From Candidatus Cloacimonadota bacterium (lineage in GTDB: Bacteria > Cloacimonadota > Cloacimonadia > Cloacimonadales > Cloacimonadaceae): a stretch of 64,000 nt of DNA. Below are positions 17,260 to 27,500 of this stretch, piece after piece. Numbering within the stretch: position 1 is the first letter of the stretch; each line of letters begins with the position of its first letter. The DNA lies in contig JAKQWO010000027.1 in the NCBI GenBank assembly GCA_029561955.1, positions 1-64,000 on the forward strand. Direction: 5' to 3'. The notes below the pieces were generated by a model. It did no database searches. It had not been told where the DNA came from and was given only the letters and a program-made list of their open reading frames with translations. Position numbers and translations under genes: made by a program.

Positions 17260-18972
17260 ATGAAGAAAAGCAATAAACCCATCCTGATAGGCTGTTTGGT
17301 GTTTCCTATAGTCCTGATCATCGTCTTTGCGATCAGCTTTAGCCTGAGTTATAAAAAGCTGGATTTGAAGGTGAGTGTGCCCTCCAATGCGTGGTTGGTG
17401 TTGGACCTCTCTGGAGGTGTGCCGGATTATGCAGAATATAGTGCGCCGTCATTTATGGATATAACCTCAAACAGTTGCCGTGAATTGGTGGATAAGATCA
17501 ACGCAGCCGCCAAGGACAAGCGCATCTGCGGCATCCTGATCAAACCGGATGGCGTGCAGATCAATATGGCCAATCTGAACGAAATAGGCGAGGCACTTAA
17601 AGCTTTTAAGCAGAGCAAGAAGCCGGTGCTGGCCTACGGTGAATCCCTGTGGCAAGGCGACTATCTCTTGGCTGCATATGCAGATAGCATCTGGATCAAT
17701 CCTTCGGCATCCGCCGGCATCATGCTGGATGGAGTGAGCGCAAACATCCTCTTTTACAAAGAAGCGCTGCAGAAGCTGGGGATCAAGATGCACGTGATGC
17801 AGGAAGGTGACTTTAAGGGAGCGGGCGAGCCTTTCACCAGAACCGATCTTACTCCCGGCACCAGAGAGAATATCGAAAAGGTGTTGAAAGCACGCTATGA
17901 CATGATCATAGACCGGATTGCAGTGAGCCGGAAGATCGGTCTTGAACAGGTGAAGAACGTCTATGAGGCCAGAGAAGAGCTGTTTATCACGGGTGACAAG
18001 GCGGTCAGTTATGGTTTGGTGGATAAGCTGGGCAGCCTGGACGCCTTTAAACAGCACTATGGCATCACAGAAGATAACGCTTTGAAGATCGGAGACTACA
18101 AGCCCAAGATCAAGCTATCCAAAGCGCAAAACGTGGCCGTGATCAACCTGATCGGCGACATCAATGGAACTGGCGAATACACGCAGAATAGCATCTCTTT
18201 GGCCAAATTGGAGCGGAGTCTCAAGGATTTGGAGGACGACAAGAGCATCAAAGCTGTGGTGCTGAGAGTCAACAGCCCGGGCGGTTCTGCCCTGGAAAGT
18301 GAGCTGATCTATCAGCGGTTGATGGAGCTGAAGAAGAAGTATCCACTGGTGGTTTGGATGGGTGGAACTGCTGCCAGCGGAGGATATTACATCTCCTGTG
18401 CTGCGGATTATATCGTGGCGGATCCAGCTTGCGTGACCGGGTCTATCGGAGTGATCATGGCTGTGCCCGAGACCAAGGGATTGGGCGACAAGCTGGGCTT
18501 AAGCAGCCAGGTATTGCGCTATGGCAAATACGCCGGCGCACTCGAACTTTTTAACACATACCAGCCTTCGGTGCTTGATGCGATCAGGCAAAGCTCGGCG
18601 GCTGTATATACGGAATTTAAACAACGCGTCTCAGACTCCCGCAAGATACCCATGGAAGAGATTCCCGCCCTGGCAGAGGGAAGGATTTTCAGCGCTGAAG
18701 ACGCCCTCAAACTCAAGCTGATAGACGCTATCGGCAGTCAAAATGAAGCCATCAATAAAGCAGCGGCTTTAGCTAAGATAAAAGATTATGGGGTGGTGCA
18801 TTATCCGCATCAAGTGTCCTTTATGGATTTGCTCAAGGGAAGTGGGTTCTTTAAAACCTTGAGCAAAATGGCGGCAGATAGGACCACACCCGAAGAGATG
18901 CTGCAAGAGCAACTGGAAGAGCGCTTCAGCCCCAATGAGTGGCTGTATCGCTGCCCCTGGAATCTGCCTTGA
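17260..18972 (+). CDS. sppA: signal peptide peptidase SppA, long two-domain type
   Basis: SppA is a membrane-anchored serine/lysine protease that degrades cleaved signal peptides. One N-terminal transmembrane helix (residues ~8-30) is followed by two ClpP-like domains. The general base K186 lies in EGDFKGAGEPFTR of the first domain, and the nucleophile S373 lies in TAASGGYY of the second. This split active site is typical of the 67-kDa type (the E. coli protein has 618 residues; this one has 570). The start follows a GAGGTAG ribosome site. RNase E/G follows after about 30 bases, so the two may share a transcript. Confidence 0.96.
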   Translation: MKKSNKPILIGCLVFPIVLIIVFAISFSLSYKKLDLKVSVPSNAWLVLDLSGGVPDYAEYSAPSFMDITSNSCRELVDKINAAAKDKRICGILIKPDGVQINMANLNEIGEALKAFKQSKKPVLAYGESLWQGDYLLAAYADSIWINPSASAGIMLDGVSANILFYKEALQKLGIKMHVMQEGDFKGAGEPFTRTDLTPGTRENIEKVLKARYDMIIDRIAVSRKIGLEQVKNVYEAREELFITGDKAVSYGLVDKLGSLDAFKQHYGITEDNALKIGDYKPKIKLSKAQNVAVINLIGDINGTGEYTQNSISLAKLERSLKDLEDDKSIKAVVLRVNSPGGSALESELIYQRLMELKKKYPLVVWMGGTAASGGYYISCAADYIVADPACVTGSIGVIMAVPETKGLGDKLGLSSQVLRYGKYAGALELFNTYQPSVLDAIRQSSAAVYTEFKQRVSDSRKIPMEEIPALAEGRIFSAEDALKLKLIDAIGSQNEAINKAAALAKIKDYGVVHYPHQVSFMDLLKGSGFFKTLSKMAADRTTPEEMLQEQLEERFSPNEWLYRCPWNLP

Positions 18973-19003
18973 GTTTGGGTAAGACCAATCAACTTTAGGA
19001 ACC

Positions 19004-20521
19004 ATGAGAAAAGACAACTTTAACACCGAGATCATCATCGATGTGCATCCGTTGGAAAAGCGCATCGCCGTTCTCGAAGATAACAGACTGGTGGAGCTCT
19101 TTGTGGAGCGTAAAGACCGCCAAAACATCGTGGGAAACATCTATAAGGGCTTTGTGAAAGACGTGCTTCCCGGCATGGGAGCCGCTTTCATCGAGATCGG
19201 GTTGGAACGCACGGCCTTCCTGCATTATGCGGATATCGTGCAGGACTTCCTTGATCTCTTTGAAAATGAGAAGCCCAAAAAGAAGATCGACCCCAAGGAT
19301 TCCTCGCAAATCGGCAGCCTGCTCAAGCCCAATCAGGAGATCATCGTTCAGGTGCATAAGGGGCCGCTGGGCAGCAAAGGAGCGAGGCTGACGGGGCAGA
19401 TCTCCATTCCGGGCAAGTATTTGGTGCTTTTTCCCAACAAGAGCCGCGTCGCCATTTCCCGCAAGATTTACAACCAGGGCGAGCGAACCCGCATCCGTAA
19501 GATACTCACCGAGATCAAAGACCCAAATTATGGGTTGATCGTGCGCACGGAGGCGGAAGGCTGTGATGAGGAGGATTTCCGCAGCGAATACAAGGCATTG
19601 GCCAAGACTTGGAAGCTGATCGAAAAGCAGATCAAGTATGCCAAGGGGCCGGTGTGCGTCTTTGATGAAAATGCGCTGGAAAACTACCTCATCCGTGACC
19701 TCTTTGACGATCACGTGGATCGCTTGGTGGTCAATGATAAAGCCTTTTACAAAAAGCTGGTCTCGCAATTGGAAGATGTGTCGCCGGAGCTGATTCCGCA
19801 CGTGGAACTGTATAAAGAAGACAGTCCCATCTTTGATGCCTGGAACATCGAGAAGAAGATCGAAACCGTGTTCCGCTCACGCATTTACCTGCCCAGCGGT
19901 GGAAATATCAGGATCGAGCAGACCGAGGCTTTGGTGGCGATCGACATCAATACGGGCAGCTTTACCGGCAAAACCAACTATGAAGAGACGATCCGGCGCA
20001 CCAACCTGGAAGCGGCAGCGGAATGCGCCCGACAGATACGGCTGCGTGACCTCAGCGGCGTGATAATCGTCGACTTTATCGATATGAGCAGCTCGGATAA
20101 CCGGCAGGAAGTGCTGGACTTGCTGCGCAAAGGACTGAGGCGGGACCGGGCGAAGACCAAGCTCTACAACTTCACCGAGCTGGGCTTGGTGGAGATCACA
20201 CGTAAACGCATGCGTGCTACGTTGATCGCCAACTTTTCGGATCCCTGCCCCTGCTGTCACGGCACAGGTAGGATCATCTCCCGAGACGCCATGACCATGA
20301 GGATACACCGTTGGCTGACACGGGCGGAATACTTTACCAGAAACCAAAAGCTGCGCATCACGGTTGATCCCAATCTCTATGCGCACATCATGGAAAATGA
20401 GGAGTATTTCATCGCCTTCAAGGATCAGGTGGAGATGGCCAGCGATAGCAATATGAGACACGATCAATTCATCGTGCAGAAGCTGCCCGGTTTGGAGGAT
20501 ATCACCTCGAGATTCAGTTGA
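19004..20521 (+). CDS. rng: ribonuclease E/G family endoribonuclease
   Basis: This single-strand-specific endoribonuclease acts in RNA decay and rRNA/tRNA processing. The S1 domain begins around residue 39 (VGNIYKGFVKDVLPGMGAAF). The catalytic Mg-binding aspartates are D314 in VAIDINTG and D357 in VIIVDFIDM. The zinc-link CPCC (415-418) for dimer-dimer contact is present. At 505 residues it matches RNase G and lacks the long scaffold tail of RNase E. The gene ends 24 bases before a strong shared terminator that faces the zinc-transporter genes. Confidence 0.95.
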   Translation: MRKDNFNTEIIIDVHPLEKRIAVLEDNRLVELFVERKDRQNIVGNIYKGFVKDVLPGMGAAFIEIGLERTAFLHYADIVQDFLDLFENEKPKKKIDPKDSSQIGSLLKPNQEIIVQVHKGPLGSKGARLTGQISIPGKYLVLFPNKSRVAISRKIYNQGERTRIRKILTEIKDPNYGLIVRTEAEGCDEEDFRSEYKALAKTWKLIEKQIKYAKGPVCVFDENALENYLIRDLFDDHVDRLVVNDKAFYKKLVSQLEDVSPELIPHVELYKEDSPIFDAWNIEKKIETVFRSRIYLPSGGNIRIEQTEALVAIDINTGSFTGKTNYEETIRRTNLEAAAECARQIRLRDLSGVIIVDFIDMSSSDNRQEVLDLLRKGLRRDRAKTKLYNFTELGLVEITRKRMRATLIANFSDPCPCCHGTGRIISRDAMTMRIHRWLTRAEYFTRNQKLRITVDPNLYAHIMENEEYFIAFKDQVEMASDSNMRHDQFIVQKLPGLEDITSRFS

Positions 20522-20544
20522 TTTCCGGGCTGAAAAGAGTATTG

Positions 20545-20582
20545 GGCGTTATCCACTCGCTCAAGTGGGTAACGCCTGTTTT
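20545..20582. terminator. bidirectional terminator between rng and znuB
   Basis: GGCGTTATCCACT pairs with AGTGGGTAACGCC (one T-G wobble) around a CGCTCA loop. A TTTT run follows on the plus strand, and A-rich sequence on the other side serves the minus strand. It sits exactly between the two convergent gene ends and overlaps the start of the znuB stop region. Confidence 0.85.
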
Positions 20583-21372
20583 ATGAGCGTTTTCTCAGCG
20601 TCAGGCTGATGAGAAAGAAGACAAATTCCAACATCACGATGCTGGCACCGGTGGGGATATTGAGCCACCAAGAGAGGGCAAAGCCGCCGATCGCTGCGAT
20701 GATAGCCAGCACGGCACTGAGGAAGATCACCACAGGTAACCGTCTTACGAGATTGAAGATAGTGGCAGCGGGCAGGATGAGCTGAGCGCTCACCAAGATG
20801 ATGCCGGCTGCTTTGAGGTTGATCACGATGTTGGTGGCGAGTAGGATTAAGAAGAGGTGGTTTGTAAAAGTGACGGGGATGCGCAGGAATTGCGCCATTT
20901 CAGCGTTGTAGGAGAGGTAGAAAAGCTGGTGGTAAAAGATGAGGATGAAAGCCAGGGAAAGCGCTGCCATAATGCCCACTAAGATCAGGTCAGCGGAGCT
21001 CACAAGCAGCACATTGCCAAAGAGATAGGAGGAGAGGTCGAAGGCGTAAGCGGAGCTGAGGCTGATCAGGATGATAGCGAAGGCCATGGAGACGCTCAGG
21101 AAGATGGTGATGGTGTTGGTTTCTTCCAGTTTGTAACGCTTGGAGAGCCAACCGATCAGGTAAGCGAGCACGATGACAAAGATGAGCGTAACTAAGCGGC
21201 CACTCAGTCCGGCAACCAAGGCGATGGCGATACCGGCAAAAGCCATGTGCGAAAAGGCTTCACCCAGATAGGAGATACGTCTGAGGCTGACGAAAGGTGA
21301 GAAGATGGCCAAAGACAGCGAGGAGAGCACGGAGGCGATCAGGGCACGGATGAGGAAATCGAAAGTAAACAT
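20581..21372 (-). CDS. znuB: zinc/manganese ABC transporter permease, ZnuB type
   Basis: This is the membrane channel of a cluster A-1 metal importer. The 263-residue protein has about eight hydrophobic helices and the family phrase SYLGEAFSHMAFAGIAIAL near residue 35. Its start overlaps the end of znuC by one base. The order pepA-znuA-znuC-znuB is read on the minus strand. Manganese or iron cannot be excluded for this family, but the partner binding protein has a His-rich loop typical of zinc. Confidence 0.92.
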   Translation of the reverse strand: MFTFDFLIRALIASVLSSLSLAIFSPFVSLRRISYLGEAFSHMAFAGIAIALVAGLSGRLVTLIFVIVLAYLIGWLSKRYKLEETNTITIFLSVSMAFAIILISLSSAYAFDLSSYLFGNVLLVSSADLILVGIMAALSLAFILIFYHQLFYLSYNAEMAQFLRIPVTFTNHLFLILLATNIVINLKAAGIILVSAQLILPAATIFNLVRRLPVVIFLSAVLAIIAAIGGFALSWWLNIPTGASIVMLEFVFFLISLTLRKRS

Positions 21373-22100
21373 CAGTAGCTCTTGTGCACGATTTTGGTGG
21401 TTTCGCCAAAGAAGTCGTGGACGATGTCGGCATTGATCAGTTCGGTTTTATCGTGGCAATGCAGGGTTTTATTGAGGCAGATGAGGAAGGAGCAAAAGCT
21501 GGTGAGTGTGTGCAGGTCATGCGAGATGGTGATGATGGTGCGGCCTTGCTGGTTGAGCTCTTTGAGCAGGACAAAGAAGTTCTTCACCCCGGCTTGATCC
21601 ACGGAGGCTTCTGGTTCGTCCAAAAAGAGGTATTTACTGCCGCCTACGATGGCTCTGGCCAACATCACGCGCTGCATTTCGCCTCCGGAGAGGGCGCCGA
21701 TGGGCTTCTTGGCCTGTTCCCAGCAGCCGGTCTGTTGCATCGCTTCTCTGGCTCGTTCTTTTTGGGAAGTGCTGAAGCGCTGGGCGGGTTTGAGCTCGGC
21801 TGCCAAGCCCATCAATACTATATCCTTGGCGGTGGCCGGGAAGCGGCGGTCAAACTTCTCATCCTGAGGCAGGTAGCCCATGGGATGGTGTTTGAGCCAG
21901 TTCAGGTGCGGCACTCCGTCTATCTCGATCCTGCCTTCCTGCAGCGGGAGGAGGCCCAGGATGAGCTTGATGAGGGTGGATTTACCTGCGCCGTTGGGTC
22001 CGATAATGGCGGCAAATTCACCCTCGGCGATGTCCAAATTGATGTCCTGCAAGATGGCATGCTCGCCAATGCGGTAGTTTAGCTCTGAGATGCTGATCAT
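21372..22100 (-). CDS. znuC: zinc ABC transporter ATPase, ZnuC type
   Basis: The 242-residue ATPase powers metal import. Walker A is GPNGAGKST (about residues 35-43), the Q-loop lies in GYLPQDEKFDRRFP, the signature is LSGGE, Walker B is YLFLDEPEASVD and the H-loop is ISHDL. The Q-loop sequence with an RRFP phrase fits metal (ZnuC/MntB) ATPases. It starts one base after the znuA stop. The C-terminal tail contains a CHDK motif that might bind metal, as His-rich tails do in other ZnuC proteins; that is inference. Confidence 0.94.
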   Translation of the reverse strand: MISISELNYRIGEHAILQDINLDIAEGEFAAIIGPNGAGKSTLIKLILGLLPLQEGRIEIDGVPHLNWLKHHPMGYLPQDEKFDRRFPATAKDIVLMGLAAELKPAQRFSTSQKERAREAMQQTGCWEQAKKPIGALSGGEMQRVMLARAIVGGSKYLFLDEPEASVDQAGVKNFFVLLKELNQQGRTIITISHDLHTLTSFCSFLICLNKTLHCHDKTELINADIVHDFFGETTKIVHKSY

Positions 22101-23030
22101 TTAGGGAAGTATATCTACTCCTAACAGTGCGATCTTGATGTTTTGCCAGTTTGTCCAGATCAGGTCGGTGATGCGTTTGACTTTAAACTCGTGACCTAAG
22201 GGATCCAGCGTCAGGATATCGAGCGTAAATTCATCTGCCAAGACCTTGGCTGAGCGCTTATCCATCTGCGGCTCCACGAAGATGGTGGTGATATTGTTGG
22301 CTTTGATGATCTTGCCCAGAGCAGCCAACTCTTTACTGGTGGGCTCTTTGCCGGGTGAAGGCTGCACGGTGGCGGCCACCTTGATGTCGTAATCCTTGGC
22401 AAAATGATGGAAGCTGTCATGGTAGGTGATGATGACGGGATTGTCCATCGTTGCCCTGTCCTTGCTGATCTGCTGGTGCATGGAGCTGAGGTTGTTGACC
22501 AAGGTCATGGTGTTTTGGTTGATGGCGGCGGTTTGCTCTGGGAAGTGGCTCTGCAACTGGTCTGCCAGCATCATTGCCATCCGGATCAAATACTGCGGCG
22601 AGAGCCAGATATGCGGGTTGATGTCGCCATGATGATGGCCTTCAGCATGCTGATGTTTCTCAGTTGCTTCGGCCTGTTGCACACCAATCAAGGCAGAGAG
22701 GTCTATCAGCTTGTCGGATCGCTGCTTGAAGGCATCCGTGAGCTGCTCTTCGAGTCCAAGTCCGTTCATGATCAAGAGCTTTGCTTCATCCAGCTTCTTG
22801 ATGTCTTTGGCCTTGGGGCTCCAGGTGTGAGGTGAGGCGGATGCGGGGATGAGGCTTTGCACCCTCACACCGTCTCCCACCATTTCCTGCAACAGCATCT
22901 CGTAGGGGTAGATGGAGGTGATGATCAGGGGCCTTTCATCCTTTGGTTTGGCTTTGCAGCCGCTACTGATGATCAACAGCAGCAGCACTCCTGCCAACAA
23001 GAGGCAAGAGCTTACTTTACGTCTTTTCAT
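22101..23030 (-). CDS. znuA: zinc-binding lipoprotein of the ABC importer, ZnuA type
   Basis: This is the periplasmic metal-capture protein, probably lipid-anchored: the signal sequence ends in IISSGC (cysteine about residue 25). A histidine-rich loop EKHQHAEGHHHGDINPHIW (residues ~140-158) is the zinc-specific feature of ZnuA and includes the metal-binding H of NPHIW. Further ligands are in TYHDSFHHF (about 204) and the late FVEPQMD. Its ATG overlaps the pepA stop (ATGA). No Zur-like palindrome was found ahead of the gene, since it lies inside the operon. Confidence 0.94.
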   Translation of the reverse strand: MKRRKVSSCLLLAGVLLLLIISSGCKAKPKDERPLIITSIYPYEMLLQEMVGDGVRVQSLIPASASPHTWSPKAKDIKKLDEAKLLIMNGLGLEEQLTDAFKQRSDKLIDLSALIGVQQAEATEKHQHAEGHHHGDINPHIWLSPQYLIRMAMMLADQLQSHFPEQTAAINQNTMTLVNNLSSMHQQISKDRATMDNPVIITYHDSFHHFAKDYDIKVAATVQPSPGKEPTSKELAALGKIIKANNITTIFVEPQMDKRSAKVLADEFTLDILTLDPLGHEFKVKRITDLIWTNWQNIKIALLGVDILP

Positions 23031-24514
23031 GATTGTTGCTCCATTTCGCGTAGGAGTTGCGTGATGAGGCGCACTCCCACGCCTGTGGCTCCAACGCTGT
23101 ACATTCCGGCTTCGCTGTCACGTGAGGCGGTGCCGGCGATGTCGATGTGGATCCAGGGTTTTTTGTCTACAAATTCTTGGATAAACAAGGCAGCGGAGAT
23201 GGTTCCTGCGACGGGGCCGCCTGAGTTTTTGAGGTCGGCTATCTGGCTCTTGATCAGCTCTTTATACTCTTCGTGGGCGGGAAGTTGCCAGATCTTCTCT
23301 CCGGTAAATTCGGAGGCTTTTTTCAGCATTTCCAGCCAGGCGTCGTCGTTGGTGACCACGGCAGAAATCCTGTTTCCCAAAGCAGTTACCGCAGCGCCTG
23401 TCAGCGTGGCGATATCGAGGACTTTATGCACCTTCTCCCTGCTGATGGCATAGTGGATGGCGTCCACCAAGGTGAGGCGTCCTTCCGCATCGGTATTGAT
23501 CACTTCGATGGTCTTGCCGTTCATGCTGCGGATGAGGTCGCCGGTGTGGTAAGCTTCGCCGGAGATCATGTTTTCGCAGGCTGCCACGATGGCCACGAGG
23601 TTCACCTTGAGTTTGAGGCTGGTGACGGCGATCATGGTGCCGATCACAGCCGCTGCTCCAGCCATATCGCTCTTCATGCTCACCATGCCTTGCGGGCTTT
23701 TGATGCAATAGCCGCCGCTGTCGTAGGTGAGCCCTTTACCGATCAGGCCGATGGTCTTGTTGCGGAGGTCTGGATTTCCCTGATAGCGCATGATGATGAG
23801 GCGTGGTTCGGACTTGGAACCTTTGCCCACCGCTAAGAAGGCGTCCATTTTGAGGCGGCGCAGCTTTTCGGCATTGAAGATTTCGATATTGAAGCCATAT
23901 TTGAGGGCTGCTTTCTTGGTGAGATCCGCCAGGCTTTCGGGGAAGATGACGTTGGCCGGCTCGTTCACCAGATCACGGGCGAAGTTTGTGCTTTCGGCAA
24001 ATATGCGTCCTTCCAGCACACCACAGTTGAATTGGCGGTTATTCTTGATTTTCTTGACCAGATGCAGGGCGTCGATTTCGTGCTTGTCATCGCTGCTGAG
24101 GTATTTGAAAAACCTGTATTCGGTGAGCAGAGCCGCTTCCGCCAGGGCGTGTCCATAGGCCTCTTCTCCGATGCTGATCGGGAAGGACTGATAAAGGTAT
24201 AAGGTCTTGGCTTTCAGCTTGATAGCCGCTCTCACCACGGTGGCGAAGAGCCGGCGCATCTTGTCTACAGACATAGCCTTCGTCTCTCCCGCACCACAGA
24301 TGATGAGATTGTATTTTTTGCCTTTATGCACGGCTGTAGCGCTTTGGACGGCGGCAAAGTCGGCCTTGAAGTTAGAATGCTCTATCCAGGCTTCGGCAAG
24401 CTCTTTCACATGAGGCGGCAGAAGCTCAAAGGAATCGAGTTTGTAGCCTTCTCCGAGGAGAAGAATGATGGTATCCATGTGTTGAGGGATCTTTTTTAGC
24501 AGATCTATCTTCAT
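23027..24514 (-). CDS. pepA: leucyl aminopeptidase, M17 family
   Basis: This two-metal aminopeptidase removes N-terminal residues from peptides in the cytoplasm. The active-site block GKGLTYDSGGYCIKSP contains the first metal ligands and the catalytic Lys. MKSDMAGAAAV and the signature NTDAEGRL follow. Length of 495 residues is standard. It is the first gene of an operon with the zinc importer, a neat match of a zinc-dependent peptidase and its metal supply. A ribosome site (AGGAG) and a TATAAT box (24541-24546, minus strand) lie ahead of it in the short gap. Confidence 0.95.
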   Translation of the reverse strand: MKIDLLKKIPQHMDTIILLLGEGYKLDSFELLPPHVKELAEAWIEHSNFKADFAAVQSATAVHKGKKYNLIICGAGETKAMSVDKMRRLFATVVRAAIKLKAKTLYLYQSFPISIGEEAYGHALAEAALLTEYRFFKYLSSDDKHEIDALHLVKKIKNNRQFNCGVLEGRIFAESTNFARDLVNEPANVIFPESLADLTKKAALKYGFNIEIFNAEKLRRLKMDAFLAVGKGSKSEPRLIIMRYQGNPDLRNKTIGLIGKGLTYDSGGYCIKSPQGMVSMKSDMAGAAAVIGTMIAVTSLKLKVNLVAIVAACENMISGEAYHTGDLIRSMNGKTIEVINTDAEGRLTLVDAIHYAISREKVHKVLDIATLTGAAVTALGNRISAVVTNDDAWLEMLKKASEFTGEKIWQLPAHEEYKELIKSQIADLKNSGGPVAGTISAALFIQEFVDKKPWIHIDIAGTASRDSEAGMYSVGATGVGVRLITQLLREMEQQS

Positions 24515-24540
24515 GGGTTTGCTCCTATATATTGTTATTT

Positions 24541-24546
24541 ATTATA
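24541..24546 (-). promoter_or_regulatory. candidate -10 box for pepA-znuACB
   Basis: A perfect TATAAT on the minus strand lies 27 bases ahead of the pepA ATG. No convincing -35 sits at 16-18 bases, so it is a tentative internal promoter separating the peptidase/zinc genes from the upstream surface-protein gene. Confidence 0.3.
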
Positions 24547-24568
24547 GTTAGGTTATGAGGGCTGATGC

Positions 24569-27500
24569 TCAAAAGTCCTCCATCAGGCTCATGTAATATG
24601 CTGGTTTGGAGTAGTTTCTCAAGTCCGTTGCCCAGGCGATATCGACTCTAAACACCACGTAGCCGAGGTTGATGCGCGGGCCAAAGCCAAAGCCCAGCTT
24701 GAGGTCTTTCAGATGTTGGTTTTCAAAGACCCTCACCTGCTTCCAGTCGTCACAAACCAGGCCCAGATCGGCAAAGAGAGTGCCTCTGATGTTAGGGATG
24801 GTGATCGGAACGGGGAAGTTCATGGCGATGTATTCAAAGAAGGGGAAGCGCAATTCCATGCTGCCCAAAAGCTTGTTGTGTCCATAGTCCTCGCTGTCGT
24901 GACCACGAACGCCGTTGAAGCCGTAGAGGTCATAATAGAGGGCTTTTATATCGTCTTTAAAATCGGTGCTGGTTCCGGCAAAGAGGCGTGCCGCAAAGCC
25001 GTAACGCTTGTTGAAAAGCGTGTAAGAACGGAGGTCAGTATAGGCAGTGAGGTAGTCAAAATCGGTGCCGCTGAAGCTGGCGCTGATGCCTGTGTTGCTG
25101 CGCATGCCCAAAAGCGGGCCTGTGGAACCCCAAAGCGCTGTATCATGCACGAGGCTGACGCCCGGCGAGCTCACCCAGTTGTATTCCGGATCGCTGAATT
25201 GAACCCAATTGCCGTCATCTCCTTGCTTCCTCCATTTATCCCAGCGGTTCTTGCGTTGTTGAACGCTCTGCTCAAATTCCAGCCTCAAGAAACGGCTGAA
25301 GGGATAGCGCAAGAGCAGCATCAATCCTGTCTCTCTCTGGATATAGCGATAATACTCTGGCTGGGGCGAGGTGTCGTCTTTAAATACCGCATCGTTGAAG
25401 ATGTTGAAGGCTCCAAAGCCAAGATCGGTGCGCTTTTTGAGGTAGAGATAGCTGAGGATGAGGTTGTTTTCTTCCCATTCTCCTGAGAGGCCGGCACTCA
25501 AACCGATGGCGTGATTGCCCATGATGTCCGCCACGCCGGTTTCGATAAAACCCACTGCTCCCAAAGACGAGGAGTAGGCCAGCCCACCCCAGAGGTGTTC
25601 TATCGCCATGCTGCTGCGGTATTTCTCCACTTTGGGTGGCTTGTTGCTGGGCTGTGTCGGTTTATCGTCGAAGCTGAAATCCTGCTGTGCCAAAAGGGAT
25701 TCCAAGGGTGAGAGCTGCGGTCGGCGCGGGTTGATATTGGTTTCGGTAGTTTTGCTGCGTTTTATTTTGCCCTTGCCGCCATAATAGTCCAACCGACTCA
25801 AATCTATATCTTCAAAGAGGTCAGTATCCTGCACCCAGGCGATATTTGCGTCGTATTCTCTCCACTGCAGCGAATCCAGCGGATTGTAGTCAAAATAGAT
25901 GTCCCAAGCACCGTCAAAGTAGTTGGAAAGCACCAAGTGGCGTGCATCCGGAGAGATGTCTCCCGTATAGACACCCGCCAAGATCTTGGTCACGTCCGCC
26001 TTCTGATTGTTTTCCAAATCCACGATGCGATAGTTATTCACACCCTCCATATTGCTGAGATACATGATCTTATCGGCGGATTGCACATACATGGGAAAGC
26101 TGCACTGTTCGTTTTCATCGTTGATCTTCCTCAGCTCCCGTGTTTCCAGATTGAGGCTGAAGATGCCGCTGCGGTAGTTGGCAAAGAAGCCCTGCCGCTT
26201 GCCTTCCGCATTCAGGATGCGCTCTGAGGTGAAGACGATGCTCTTGCCATCCGGCGCCCATCTCGCCTGCGCATCCCAATAGTGATCATCCGTGATCCTT
26301 TCCAGCTCCTCAGATTCCATATGATAGACGAAGATGTCGCTCTGCAAGCCCTGATTGCCACAGATGAGTATTTTGCTGCCATCCGGCGAGACGTCTATCT
26401 CATAGATGGAATTTAAGGAGTCCGGCCTGATGGACTGCGTGATCTTGGCATTCTGTGTATCCAGGATGTGGATGACATCGCCACGTGTTTCTTTGGCAGA
26501 AAAGGCCACAAGGCGGCTATCCGGAAACCAGCTCAGATTGGCTCGATAATAGTGAAATTCCTGCATCTTACCGCTGCGCTCACCCGTGATCAGCTTCCTG
26601 GCGCCCGTGAGTCCGTAAGTGGAGGAAAGCCAGATGCTATAACGCGCTCCCGCATTGGAAAAGTAGATATAGCTATTGCCATCCGGCGAAAAGCGCGGCA
26701 TATAGTTGAAATAGGAGCCATCCTTAGCGCTGAAGGTGCGCTGCTCCATCTTGTCCGTGGGTGCATCGTAGAGGCTGACGCTGGGGTAGTAAACCTTCTT
26801 GAGATAAAAGTGCCAGCGCCGCTCCAACTGCTCAAAATCCATGCCAAAGACCTGATTGGTCGCCTCGTCCGTGCCATGTGCATTCCGCAGCGCAAAGTAG
26901 TATTCGCTCACCTTCTCACGTCCCCATTCATCGGCGATAAACTTCAAAAAGCTCTCACCCATCCGATAGGCGAGGTAGCCATCCGAATACTCCAAGGGCT
27001 GTATCCTGTCGTTGAGCACCATATCGAGGATAAACATGTTATTGAAGTCATCTTCGCCGCCGATGGAGAGGAATTCCGGCAGTCCTTCCGAAAACCAAAA
27101 CGGGAAGGAATGCGGCCGCATATAGCGCAGCAGCCCGGTGGAAGACCGATCCAGTGCATTGGTATAGGCATGCGTAAGCTCATGCACCAAAAGCTCTTCC
27201 AGCTTGGGGTAGCTACCCTCAAAAGGCACCACCACCCTGTTTCTCAGGCTTTCGGTAAAACCGCCTATGCCTTCCGTGAGCAGGGGAAAGACGATGTTGG
27301 TATTGAGGAATTCCTTCTGCGTTTCATAGACGATGAGCGGGATGCGTGAGCGGATCGGGAAGCGCAGGTCTTCCTTGAGCCGATAGTAGATTTCCTCGCT
27401 CATCAGGCTCACCAAGCGGCCAAAATCGTCATTCCCCGCCGGGAAATACAGGTCAAAGTGCATGCTGCGGATCATGCTCCAGCGCGAATCCACCACGTTC

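Noticed and set aside
22101-24540. Zur-type operator for the zinc importer
   Set aside because: No AT-rich palindrome of the Zur type is visible ahead of pepA or znuA, so regulation by zinc is not supported from sequence.
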